From Thermodesulfobacterium hydrogeniphilum (lineage in GTDB: Bacteria; Desulfobacterota; Thermodesulfobacteria; Thermodesulfobacteriales; Thermodesulfobacteriaceae), in the NCBI RefSeq assembly GCF_000746255.1, contig NZ_JQKW01000007.1, positions 186,001 through 250,000 of the forward strand: a stretch of 64,000 nucleotides of DNA, in the 5' to 3' direction. The notes beneath the pieces were generated by a model. The model saw only the letters and a list, made by a program, of their open reading frames with translations, was not told the DNA's origin and searched no databases. This document shows positions 45,904-54,790 of this stretch, piece by piece; position 1 is the first letter of the stretch, and every line of letters starts with the position of its first letter. Position numbers and translations under genes: made by a program.

Positions 45904-46507
45904 TAATTTAATTATAATTGTTACAGGGCCTTCTGGAGTCGGTAAAAGCACACTTTTAAAAAATTTACCATCAGATAGGTTTTATTTTTCTGTTTCTCAT
46001 ACTACTCGTCCTCCAAGACCGGGGGAGGAACATGGGAAGCATTATTATTTTATAAGTAGAAAGGAATTTTTAGAAATGATAGAAAGAGATGAATTTTTAG
46101 AATGGGTAGAAGTTTTTGGCACATTTTATGGTACAGCCAAAAGTGAAATAGAAAGAGCTTTTTCTCAAAATAAACATTTAGTTTTAGATATAGAAGTCAT
46201 AGGTGCTACAAGGCTTCGTTCTTATTTTGGTTCTCAAGCTATATTTATTTTTATTGCTCCTCCAGACTTAGAAGAACTTAAAGAACGTCTTATTAAAAGA
46301 GGAACAGAAACAGAAGAAACTCTTAAAGAACGTATAAAAAGAGCTAAAGAAGAACTTAAATTTGCCACTTGGTTTGATTATGTAATTATAAATGACGATT
46401 TAGAAAAAACTAAAAGGCAGTTTTTTTCTATTGTGGATTCAGAGCTTTGCAAACCATTTAGAAATGCTCAATGGAAAAATCTTTTAAATTCTTTTAACTT
46501 TATATAA
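45893..46507 (+). CDS. gmk: guanylate kinase
   Basis: Phosphorylates GMP to GDP. The chosen ATG 45893 ([15 protein letters not shown]) follows AAAAAGG; a TTG at 45881 would add four residues. About 204 residues: [14 protein letters not shown] (P-loop), [21 protein letters not shown] (GMP-binding), [11 protein letters not shown], and the lid [20 protein letters not shown]. It overlaps the RemA-like gene by 11 bases and abuts rlmB without a gap. Confidence 0.95.
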   Translation: MKNNNLIIIVTGPSGVGKSTLLKNLPSDRFYFSVSHTTRPPRPGEEHGKHYYFISRKEFLEMIERDEFLEWVEVFGTFYGTAKSEIERAFSQNKHLVLDIEVIGATRLRSYFGSQAIFIFIAPPDLEELKERLIKRGTETEETLKERIKRAKEELKFATWFDYVIINDDLEKTKRQFFSIVDSELCKPFRNAQWKNLLNSFNFI

Positions 46508-47254
46508 ATGGCTCGAATTATTTATGGTATAAATCCTGTCTTAGAAGCACTTAAATCACATCCTGAACTTATTGAAGAAATTTGGCTGGATAAAAAAACT
46601 TTATTAGGTAAAAAATATCAGATTTTAGAAAAGGCTAAAAAATTGGGTATTTCTGTAAAAATTATCTCCAAATCAGAATTTCGTCCTCCTAAATTAGGTC
46701 CTCATATCAATACCCAAGGGGTGGTAGCTTATTTGACTCATTTTAAATATGTAGATTTAGAGGATATTGTAAGAAATTGGGAAAAAAAGAAAGAAATACC
46801 TTTAATTTTGATTTTAGATGAGATAGAAGATCCTCAAAATGTAGGTTCTATTATAAGAAGTGCAGATGCCGGAGGAGTTCATGGTATTGTTATACCCAAA
46901 ATAAGGAGTTGTGAAATAAATGAAACAGTTATAAAAGTTTCTTCAGGTTCTGCATTTAATATTCCTATAGCAAAGGTTACCAATCTTAAACATGCTATTT
47001 CATTTTTTAAAGAAAAAAATTTATGGATTTTAGGTCTCACTCATAAAACAGATCAAGTTTTATATCAATTAGATTTAAAAATTCCTTTAGCTTTAATTGT
47101 AGGCAATGAAAACAGGGGAATAAGAAAGACCATCTTAGAAAGCTGTGATTTTTTAGCAAAAATTCCTATGAAAGGGAAAATAGAAAGTCTAAATGTATCT
47201 ATAGCTACTGCTGTTGCTATTTTTGAAGTTATTAGACAAAGAGAATTTTTTTAG
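46508..47254 (+). CDS. rlmB: 23S rRNA 2'-O-ribose methyltransferase RlmB-type (SpoU family)
   Basis: 248 residues. An N-terminal L30e-like substrate-binding domain (about 1-75, starting IYGINPVLEALKSHPE) is followed by a trefoil-knot SPOUT domain: DEIEDPQNVGSIIRSADAGGVHGIVIPK, LALIVGNENRGIRKTILESCD and IPMKGKIESLNVSIATAVAIFEV. It methylates a 23S rRNA ribose; the exact nucleotide is assumed from RlmB. It is followed by a likely terminator. Confidence 0.92.
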   Translation: MARIIYGINPVLEALKSHPELIEEIWLDKKTLLGKKYQILEKAKKLGISVKIISKSEFRPPKLGPHINTQGVVAYLTHFKYVDLEDIVRNWEKKKEIPLILILDEIEDPQNVGSIIRSADAGGVHGIVIPKIRSCEINETVIKVSSGSAFNIPIAKVTNLKHAISFFKEKNLWILGLTHKTDQVLYQLDLKIPLALIVGNENRGIRKTILESCDFLAKIPMKGKIESLNVSIATAVAIFEVIRQREFF

Positions 47255-47275
47255 CAGATTTACAATCTGCAGGTT
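47254..47275 (+). terminator. putative rho-independent terminator after rlmB
   Basis: GCAGATT (47254-47260) pairs with AATCTGC (47264-47270) around TAC, then AGGTTTTT. The stem begins at the last base of the stop codon. The T-run is short and offset, so strength is uncertain. Confidence 0.5.
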
Positions 47276-47283
47276 TTTCCTTT

Positions 47284-47745
47284 TCAGCCCCCACTTAAAT
47301 AAATAACAAGAATCTTTTTTTCTAAATCAGGTTTAAATTCTTTAGAAAATCCTGGACTGTAAGAAAGTATAACATCGTAAGTTGGTATAATGTCTTTTTC
47401 ACCTTTTGTAATGTTAAAATTATAGAGATCTATAAGAGCAAAGGTTTTAAGGTTGGTTACAAGACCAAAATAAGGTAAAGGTTTAAAAAAGAGTCTTGCT
47501 AAAGCCAAGACACCTCTTTCAAAAAAACTTAATTTTTCCATAGGTTTGTAATCTACTAAAAAATAAACTTGATTGTTTTCTTTTATAATTAAAGAAATTT
47601 CTATAGTAAAATGCAAGTTATTATAAGAAAAAGAAATAATCTGATTTTCTAAGAAAGAATTTTCAGGATAACCTTTGGCTTTGAAGATTTCTTTTAAAAA
47701 AGAAACAGCTTTTTCTATAGAAAGCGTTTCTTTGCAATTTCCCAT
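47284..47745 (-). CDS. HsdR N-terminal-like (PD-(D/E)xK-type) protein of unknown role
   Basis: 153 residues without signal or membrane segments. FTIEISLIIKENNQVYFLVDYKPME has the E...D-x-K layout of restriction-type nucleases. ERGVLALARLF...PYFGLVTNLKTFALIDL resembles the part of HsdR/HSDR_N domains where a residue pair lies near the DNA ('a..ya.....py.vvtNg..f.l.d'). There is no helicase part or HsdS/HsdM nearby. It overlaps the PHP gene by 31 bases and has GAGGAAGT about 9 bases before its ATG. It may be a small nuclease or an inactive fold relative. The Cys near the N-terminus is not in a motif. Confidence 0.6.
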   Translation of the reverse strand: MGNCKETLSIEKAVSFLKEIFKAKGYPENSFLENQIISFSYNNLHFTIEISLIIKENNQVYFLVDYKPMEKLSFFERGVLALARLFFKPLPYFGLVTNLKTFALIDLYNFNITKGEKDIIPTYDVILSYSPGFSKEFKPDLEKKILVIYLSGG

Positions 47746-48350
47746 ATTTTTTTTACTTCCTCTGATGTTAAGCCAGCACCTAAAGCAATTTTAAAAGCAA
47801 GATCCTTGGTAAGAAGATCAGAAGGACTATGAGCGTCTGAATTAATTACCAAGTTAGCTCCATATTTTTTGGCAAGATTTACCACATGTCCATTAGTAAA
47901 ACTGTGTCCTTTTCTTCCTGAAATTTCCAAAAAGACACCTTTTTCTGCAGCTAATTTTACTTCTTCTTCTTTTATAAGACCAGGATGAGCTAAAATATCC
48001 GCTCCTCCCAAGATAGCAGAGAGATTGGTTCCTTCAGCTACAGGTTCTACTATAGTTTCACCATGAACCACTACAATTTCAGCCCCAGCTTTTCTACTTT
48101 CCTTAATAAGTTCTGGAATAAATTCTGGAGGAACATGAGTTAATTCTACTCCTGCTATAAGACGTGGGGTAAGTCCTTCAAAAGCTTTTTTTATTTTAAG
48201 AAGATTACCGATAATAAACTCAAAATTAGAATGATCAGCATGGTCTGTAATAGCAATAGCTGTGTAACCTAAAACCTTAACTCTTCTCCAAATTTCTGCT
48301 GGAATAAGTTCTCCATCGCTAAAAACTGAATGACAATGAAAATCAAACAT
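47715..48350 (-). CDS. PHP-domain phosphoesterase, histidinol-phosphatase-like
   Basis: 211 residues of the polymerase-and-histidinol-phosphatase fold. It has DFHCHSVFSDGELIPAEIW (3-21, two metal His), AIAITDHADHSNFEF, VVHGETIVEPV, DILAHPGLIKEEE and VINSDAHSPSDLL. Together these make a trinuclear metal site. Family members dephosphorylate histidinol phosphate or nucleotides; this compact type is common in sulfate reducers and archaea and its substrate is not known. It lies 11 bases after the DUF151 gene. Confidence 0.9.
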   Translation of the reverse strand: MFDFHCHSVFSDGELIPAEIWRRVKVLGYTAIAITDHADHSNFEFIIGNLLKIKKAFEGLTPRLIAGVELTHVPPEFIPELIKESRKAGAEIVVVHGETIVEPVAEGTNLSAILGGADILAHPGLIKEEEVKLAAEKGVFLEISGRKGHSFTNGHVVNLAKKYGANLVINSDAHSPSDLLTKDLAFKIALGAGLTSEEVKKIWEIAKKRFL

Positions 48351-48361
48351 TTATAAAATCC

Positions 48362-48874
48362 TTACATTTTGTATTTAAAATATTTAGGATCTAAATTTTC
48401 TAAAAGTTCTTTAAGTTTTTCTTTTTCCTGTTCAGTAGCTCCTACAATTTCTTTTTCTTTTTCAGCAGGTGTTTCTGAATAGAGTTGACTCTTCTTTAGA
48501 ACTTCTTCATTAACAAAAATTTCTGCCCCTGTTCTTAAGGCTAAAGCCACTGCATCACTTGGTCTGGCGTCAATATCAATGGTTTTTCCTTCTATATTAA
48601 TAGTAATAACAGCATAATAAGTATTATCTTTAAGATCCACGATTTCAATCTTAGGAATTTTTACTCCCAAAAAGTCAAAAATATTTTTCATTAAATCATG
48701 AGTAAGGGGTCTTGGAAACTGGATATTTTCTAATTTAGCAGCTATAGAAGTTGCTTCAAGAACACCTATCCAGATAGGAAGAATTCTATCCCCTTCAGCC
48801 TCCTTTAAAAGCATCACAGGGCTATTGGACATTGGATCCATAGCTATTCCATGTATAACCATTCTTATTTTCAT
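48362..48874 (-). CDS. bifunctional nuclease family protein (DUF151)
   Basis: 170 residues matching DUF151: VMLLKEAEGDRILPIWIGVLEATSIAAKLENI, RPLTHDLMKNIFDFLG, and IDARPSDAVALALRTGAEIFVNEEVL (about 100-125). A charged C-terminal tail (EKEKEIVGATEQEKEKLKELLENLDP) follows. Homologues in plants and Mycobacterium have reported RNase/DNase activity; bacterial function is unclear. GGAGGGAT precedes the ATG. It is first of a three-gene minus-strand unit. Confidence 0.92.
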   Translation of the reverse strand: MKIRMVIHGIAMDPMSNSPVMLLKEAEGDRILPIWIGVLEATSIAAKLENIQFPRPLTHDLMKNIFDFLGVKIPKIEIVDLKDNTYYAVITINIEGKTIDIDARPSDAVALALRTGAEIFVNEEVLKKSQLYSETPAEKEKEIVGATEQEKEKLKELLENLDPKYFKYKM

Positions 48875-48929
48875 CTAAAATCCCTCCTTTAATTTCCCTC
48901 CTTTTTATTTTAATTTTCTTATTTTAAAT

Positions 48930-48957
48930 ATGTTAAGTCCTAATCTAAAAATGTCAA
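48930..48957 (-). promoter_or_regulatory. putative promoter of the DUF151-PHP operon
   Basis: Minus strand consensus TTGACA (48952-48957) and TAACAT (48930-48935) with a 16-base spacer, about 55 bases before the DUF151 start. Confidence 0.45.
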
Positions 48958-48992
48958 CATTAGAAAAAATAAGGATTTAAAAACTGCAAAGC

Positions 48993-49021
48993 TTTACACC
49001 TGAGATTTTTTTTGTTATAAT
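48993..49021 (+). promoter_or_regulatory. putative sigma-70 promoter of the sulfite-reductase-like gene
   Basis: TTTACA (48993-48998) and consensus TATAAT (49016-49021) with a 17-base spacer, followed by a leader of about 44 bases. Confidence 0.6.
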
Positions 49022-49071
49022 TTTCTTATCTTGAAATTCATATAAAAATTAAAACTTAACATTTTATAAAA

Positions 49072-49758
49072 ATGAATTTCCGAAATTATTCAAAAACAAA
49101 TTATGTCAATATGAAAAAATTTTTTCAAGTTGATAAGGGTTTTGAGATTAAAGGATGTTTTGGTTTAAAAGGTTGTCCTAATGCAATTACTAAGTCAGAA
49201 AACTTAATAAAAAAATTCGAAGATATATTAATGAAAGAAAATATAACAGAGTTTTTAAAAACAAAAGTAAAAGGTCCGCTTAAAGTGCATCATAAGTTTA
49301 AAGTTGCTTTATCTGAGTGTCCTAACGGGTGTTCTCAGATCTATATTGCTGATTTTGCTTTACATGGTTTTTTGAAATTTGATGTAAAGGAAGAAATTTG
49401 TAACTTATGTGGAGCATGTATAGAGGTTTGTGAAGAAGAAGCTATAAAAATTGAAGAAAATAGATTAATTGTAGAAAATGAAAAATGTGTAGGTTGTGGA
49501 GCATGTGTAAGGGTTTGCCCTACAGGAGCTTTAAAGGAAAATTTCAAAGGATATAAAATTTATGTAGGAGGAAAGCTGGGAAGACATCCAAGATTAGCTA
49601 CATTTTTAACAGTATTAGATAAAGAAGAAGATATTTTGAATATATTTAAAAAAGTTTTAAGGTTTTATAAAGATAAAAATATAAAAGGAGAGAGATTAGG
49701 GACTATAATAGAAAAAATGGGGTGGGAATCCTTTGTTAAGATTTTAGAAAACTATTAA
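49072..49758 (+). CDS. small sulfite/nitrite reductase-like protein with inserted 2x[4Fe-4S] ferredoxin
   Basis: 228 residues. The siroheme/[4Fe-4S] pattern of the sulfite and nitrite reductase family is seen as C-x5-C (GCFGLKGCPNA, about 29-35) and C-x3-C (SECPNGCSQIYIADFALHG, about 83-87). A ferredoxin pair follows: CNLCGACIEVCEEEAI and CVGCGACVRVCPTGAL. The terminal region has the family segment YKIYVGGKLGRHPRLA. It resembles asrC/small anaerobic sulfite reductase proteins, about half the size of ordinary sulfite reductases. The N-terminal ferrodoxin-like repeat is shortened, so it may be a complete small enzyme or an electron-transfer relative. No clear ribosome-binding site precedes the ATG, and a later ATG at 49111 is possible. 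Confidence 0.8.
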   Translation: MNFRNYSKTNYVNMKKFFQVDKGFEIKGCFGLKGCPNAITKSENLIKKFEDILMKENITEFLKTKVKGPLKVHHKFKVALSECPNGCSQIYIADFALHGFLKFDVKEEICNLCGACIEVCEEEAIKIEENRLIVENEKCVGCGACVRVCPTGALKENFKGYKIYVGGKLGRHPRLATFLTVLDKEEDILNIFKKVLRFYKDKNIKGERLGTIIEKMGWESFVKILENY

Positions 49759-49771
49759 AAGAGTTAGAAAC

Positions 49772-51322
49772 ATGAAAGAGTATTTATGGGATAAACTTAT
49801 AAATTTGAATTCTTTTCCTTTTAAAATTGAAGATTTTAAAGTGGTGCAAACTCACATTTCATATGTATTTATTACAGATTTCTATGTTTATAAAATCAAA
49901 AAGCCTGTTAATTTTGGCTTTCTTGATTTTACAACCTTAGAGAAAAGAAAATATTTTTGTGAAAGAGAAGTAGAACTTAACAGAAGACTTTGTCCAGATC
50001 TTTATTTAGGAGTAGTTCCTGTTACTAAAAGTGATGGAATATATAAATTTGAAGGAGATGGAGAAATTGTAGAATATGCTGTAAAAATGAAAAAGCTTCC
50101 TGAAAACGGAATGATGTCTCCACTTTTAGAAGAGGGAAAGATTACAGAAAAACATATAGATTTAATAAATAATGTTTTAGTCCCTTTTTATAAAAAAGCA
50201 GAAACAGGAGAAAGAGTTAACATTTACGGAAGTATTGAAACTGTCAGTTATAATACTAATGAAAATTTTGAACAAACTAAAGATTTTGTTGGAATAGCTA
50301 TTTCAGAAGATAAATATGAGTATATAGTTAATTACACTAAGCAATTTATTCAGAATAATAAAGAACTTTTTGAAAAAAGAATAAAAGAAGGGTATATAAG
50401 AGATGGGCATGGTGATCTTTATTCAGCTAACATTTGTTTTGATGATTTAAAAAGAGTTTATATTTTTGATTGCATAGAATTTAATGAAAGGTTTAGATGT
50501 GGAGATGTTTGTTCTGATATTGCTTTTCTTGCTATGGATTTAGATTATCATAGATTCAGAGATTTATCTAATTATTTTATAACAAACTATGTTGAACAAA
50601 GCGGAGACAGAGATTTATCAAAACTATTAAATTTTTATAAATGTTATAGAGCTTATGTAATAGGGAAAATTGGTTGTTTTACCTACGCTTCTTCTGAAGT
50701 TCCTGAAGAAAAAAGGAGAGAAGCTTTAGAATCTGCTAAGAGATATTTTGATTTGGCTTACTTATATGCTGGTGGTATTCCTAAAATAATTATATTTATT
50801 GGACTTTCAGGGACAGGAAAAAGTTATTTAGCTCAAAAACTCTTGCAAGAAAGACCAGCAGTTTATATAGCTTCTGATATTATTCGTAAAAAACTTGCTA
50901 ATTTGGATCTTGATAAACATTATTATGCAGATTTTGAAAAAGGGATTTATACTCCTGAAATGACAGAAAAGACTTATAAAAAGATGATTGAAATTGCTAA
51001 AGAAGAAATATCTTATGGAAGAGATGTTATTTTAGATGCTACTTTTAGAAATAAAAAATATAGAAATTTAATCAAAAAAGAATTTAAAAATACAAGAACT
51101 AAATTATACTGGATATGGTGTCAGGCTGATGATGAGGTAATAAAGGAAAGAATATTTAAAAGAAAAGAAGAAAAGAGCTATTCAGATGCCCTTTGGGAGA
51201 TCTATTTATCTCAAAAGAAGAAATTCAAAGAGCCTTTAGAGTGTGAAAATCTTTTAATTCTCAATACTTCAGAATCAGCAGAAATTCTTATAAATCAGAT
51301 TTTAAAATTTTTAAAAAATTAA
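49772..51322 (+). CDS. phosphotransferase-like/P-loop kinase fusion protein
   Basis: 516 residues. The N-terminal part (about 1-330) has an aminoglycoside-phosphotransferase-like fold: YKIKKPVNFGFLDF (ATP-site Lys), HGDLYSANICF (catalytic Asp) and IFDCIEFNERFR (metal Asp). The C-terminal part (about 340-516) is an AAA_33/zeta-toxin-like kinase: FIGLSGTGKSYLAQKL (P-loop), SDIIRKKL, and DATFRNKKYRNLI. This two-domain arrangement is common in bacteria as 'bifunctional aminoglycoside phosphotransferase/ATP-binding protein' but has no proven substrate. It is probably not an antibiotic resistance gene. It lies 13 bases after the sulfite-reductase-like gene. Confidence 0.85.
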   Translation: MKEYLWDKLINLNSFPFKIEDFKVVQTHISYVFITDFYVYKIKKPVNFGFLDFTTLEKRKYFCEREVELNRRLCPDLYLGVVPVTKSDGIYKFEGDGEIVEYAVKMKKLPENGMMSPLLEEGKITEKHIDLINNVLVPFYKKAETGERVNIYGSIETVSYNTNENFEQTKDFVGIAISEDKYEYIVNYTKQFIQNNKELFEKRIKEGYIRDGHGDLYSANICFDDLKRVYIFDCIEFNERFRCGDVCSDIAFLAMDLDYHRFRDLSNYFITNYVEQSGDRDLSKLLNFYKCYRAYVIGKIGCFTYASSEVPEEKRREALESAKRYFDLAYLYAGGIPKIIIFIGLSGTGKSYLAQKLLQERPAVYIASDIIRKKLANLDLDKHYYADFEKGIYTPEMTEKTYKKMIEIAKEEISYGRDVILDATFRNKKYRNLIKKEFKNTRTKLYWIWCQADDEVIKERIFKRKEEKSYSDALWEIYLSQKKKFKEPLECENLLILNTSESAEILINQILKFLKN

Positions 51323-51334
51323 ATCATTAACTCC

Positions 51335-51362
51335 TTGTCTTTTTAAAAGTAATGATTATTTT
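51335..51362 (+). promoter_or_regulatory. possible promoter of groES-groEL
   Basis: TTGTCT (51335-51340) and TATTTT (51357-51362) with a 16-base spacer. No CIRCE element or recognisable heat-shock sigma site was seen in the 101-base gap. Confidence 0.3.
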
Positions 51363-51423
51363 TTTTCCTAACTTAATTCAAGCAAATTAAATATAAATTA
51401 AATCAAAGGAGGGAGGTGGAGGT

Positions 51424-51714
51424 ATGAAGATCAGACCTTTATATGATCGTATTTTAGTTCAGCGTATTGAAGAGGAACAGAGAACTGAGTCAGGAATTAT
51501 TATCCCTGATACAGCTAAGGAAAAGCCCATTATGGGTAAAGTTGTAGCTGTAGGAGAGGGTAGGTTATTAGAAAATGGACAAAAACAGCCTTTAACTGTT
51601 AAAGAAGGAGATAAAATCCTTTTTAGCAAATATGCTGGTACTGAAATAAAAATTAAAGGGGAAGAATATCTTATTATGAGAGAAGATGATGTATTGGCTA
51701 TTATTGAAGACTAA
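51424..51714 (+). CDS. groES: co-chaperonin GroES
   Basis: 96-residue lid of the GroEL folding chamber. It has the canonical start [17 protein letters not shown], the mobile loop [42 protein letters not shown] and [16 protein letters not shown] strong GGAGGGAGGTGGAGG ribosome-binding region precedes the ATG, fitting high expression. groEL follows after 53 bases. Confidence 0.98.
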   Translation: MKIRPLYDRILVQRIEEEQRTESGIIIPDTAKEKPIMGKVVAVGEGRLLENGQKQPLTVKEGDKILFSKYAGTEIKIKGEEYLIMREDDVLAIIED

Positions 51715-51731
51715 TTTTTAGAAAATTTTAA

Positions 51732-53384
<1,653 letters not shown>

Positions 53385-53394
53385 AATAAAAAAA

Positions 53395-53417
53395 GGGGGC
53401 TTTAAGCCCCCTTTTTT
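53395..53417 (+). terminator. rho-independent terminator after groEL
   Basis: GGGGGC (53395-53400), loop TTTAA, GCCCCC (53406-53411), then six T. It begins 11 bases after the groEL stop. It is the clearest terminator in the window, and an A-run on the other side would allow action in both directions. Confidence 0.9.
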
Positions 53418-53532
53418 ATTTTTCAAATTTAATTTATATTCGTAAAATCTCAAAAGAATTTTCAAATTTTTCTGTTTTTAATTATAATCTATCACTTGCA
53501 GTAAAAGCAATTCTTTGATAAGATTTAAAGCC

Positions 53533-53561
53533 TTGTTTAAATAATAAAGATGGTTTATATT
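53533..53561 (+). promoter_or_regulatory. possible promoter of lptA-lptB-rpoN
   Basis: TTGTTT (53533-53538) and TATATT (53556-53561) with a 17-base spacer, about 33 bases before lptA. The alternative pair TTGCAG/TAAGAT lies slightly upstream. Confidence 0.35.
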
Positions 53562-53600
53562 TTTGATATATAACATTTTTAAAAACCAAAGGTTTAAAAG

Positions 53601-54059
53601 ATGAAAAGAGCAGTTTTAACTTTTTTGATTATAATTATTTTTAACATTACTTTGGCTTTGGCTGCTTCAGAAATTAATATCACCTCTAATAAAATGGAGG
53701 TTTTTGAAAGCGAAGGATTAGCAGTTTTTACAGGAAAAGTTTTCGCTATTAAAAAAGACTTAAAAGTCTGGTGCGATAAAATGTATGTTTATTATGAGAA
53801 TCAGAAAGGTAAAAAGGTAGTTAATAAGATAATAGCCTTAGGTAGAGTTGTTATAGAAAAGGGTAAGTGGAAAGCTTATGCAGATAAAGCGGTTTATTTC
53901 AAAAAACAGGAAAAACTGGTTTTAGAAGATAATCCTAAGGTATGGCGTGATAAAAATTTAATAGAAGGTGATATAGTAATAATTTATTTCAACGAAGATA
54001 AAAGTGAGGTTTTAGCAAAGGAACAGGGCAGAGTTAGAACAATGATTTATCTTAAATAG
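53601..54059 (+). CDS. lptA: LptA/OstA-type periplasmic LPS-bridge protein
   Basis: 152 residues with a signal peptide at about 1-22 (LTFLIIIIFNITLALAA). A beta-jellyroll OstA-like domain follows: INITSNKMEVFESEGLAVFTGKV, VWCDKMYVYYE, IIALGRVVIEKGKWKAYADKAVYF, LEDNPKVWRDKNLIEGDIVIIYF. LptA strands carry LPS across the periplasm between LptC and LptD. It lies 2 bases before lptB, the usual order. No lptC is seen upstream. Confidence 0.88.
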   Translation: MKRAVLTFLIIIIFNITLALAASEINITSNKMEVFESEGLAVFTGKVFAIKKDLKVWCDKMYVYYENQKGKKVVNKIIALGRVVIEKGKWKAYADKAVYFKKQEKLVLEDNPKVWRDKNLIEGDIVIIYFNEDKSEVLAKEQGRVRTMIYLK

Positions 54060-54061
54060 CC

Positions 54062-54778
54062 ATGTTAAAAGCTGAAAATTTAAAAAAAATTTTTAAAAAC
54101 AGAGAAATTGTTAAAGGTATTACTATAGAAGTAAATAAAGGAGAGATTATAGGACTTTTAGGCCCCAACGGAGCAGGGAAGACTACTTCCTTTTACATGA
54201 TTGCTGGATTTTTAAAGCCTGATAATGGAAAAATCTGGTTTGGAAAAGAAGAAATTACAAATTTAGATGTTTCAGAAAGAGCACAAAAAGGTATTATCTA
54301 TTTACCTCAAGAAACTTCTGTATTCAGGAAACTTACAGTTTTAGAAAATTTTAAAATAGTTATAGAAAAAATAGAAAAAAAGACCAAAGAACTGGAAGAA
54401 AAATTAGAATATTACATAGAACTATTCAATTTAAAGGAAATTTTAGATCAAAAAGCTTACACTTTATCAGGTGGACAGAAAAGAAAAGTGGAGATAGTAA
54501 GAGCTCTTCTGATAGAACCTCAGTTTATTCTTTTAGATGAACCTTTTGCAGGTATAGATCCTATTGGTATTTCTCAACTGAAAGAAATTTTTCAAACTCT
54601 TAAAAATAAAGGTATAGGACTTTTGATTTCTGATCATAATGTAAGAGATACTTTAAAAATATGTGATAGAGGTTATGTTATTGCCGAGGGTGAAATTATT
54701 GGAGAGGGAACCCCCCAACATATTTTAGAAAATACATTGGTCCAAGAAAAATACTTGGGTGAAAAGTTTGTAATATAG
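54062..54778 (+). CDS. lptB: LPS transport ATPase LptB
   Basis: 238-residue ABC ATPase that powers extraction of LPS from the inner membrane with LptF and LptG. Walker A GPNGAGKTTSFYMIAG (about 34-49), YLPQETSVFRKLTVLENF (Q-loop), LSGGQKRKVEIVRALL (signature), FILLDEPFAGIDPI (Walker B) and SDHNVRDTL. The AGKTTxFYM...G and FAGIDP sequences are typical of LptB. It is located between lptA and rpoN as in many proteobacteria. Confidence 0.96.
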   Translation: MLKAENLKKIFKNREIVKGITIEVNKGEIIGLLGPNGAGKTTSFYMIAGFLKPDNGKIWFGKEEITNLDVSERAQKGIIYLPQETSVFRKLTVLENFKIVIEKIEKKTKELEEKLEYYIELFNLKEILDQKAYTLSGGQKRKVEIVRALLIEPQFILLDEPFAGIDPIGISQLKEIFQTLKNKGIGLLISDHNVRDTLKICDRGYVIAEGEIIGEGTPQHILENTLVQEKYLGEKFVI

Positions 54779-54790
54779 AGATATAAAAAT

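Noticed and set aside
47284-47745. Remnant of a type I restriction system
   Set aside because: The gene is intact and compact, embedded in a housekeeping operon, with no HsdM, HsdS or helicase fragments nearby.
48993-49001. TTTACACCT also occurs at the promoter of the sulfite-reductase-like gene, matching the half-site before fmdB
   Set aside because: A single 9-base match in a window of this size and composition is expected by chance about once; no second arm is present.
49772-51322. Antibiotic-resistance aminoglycoside kinase
   Set aside because: Fusion to a P-loop kinase and chromosomal context fit a widespread uncharacterised family, not a resistance enzyme.
51323-51423. CIRCE operator before groES
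   Set aside because: I looked for TTAGCACTC-N9-GAGTGCTAA and saw neither half.
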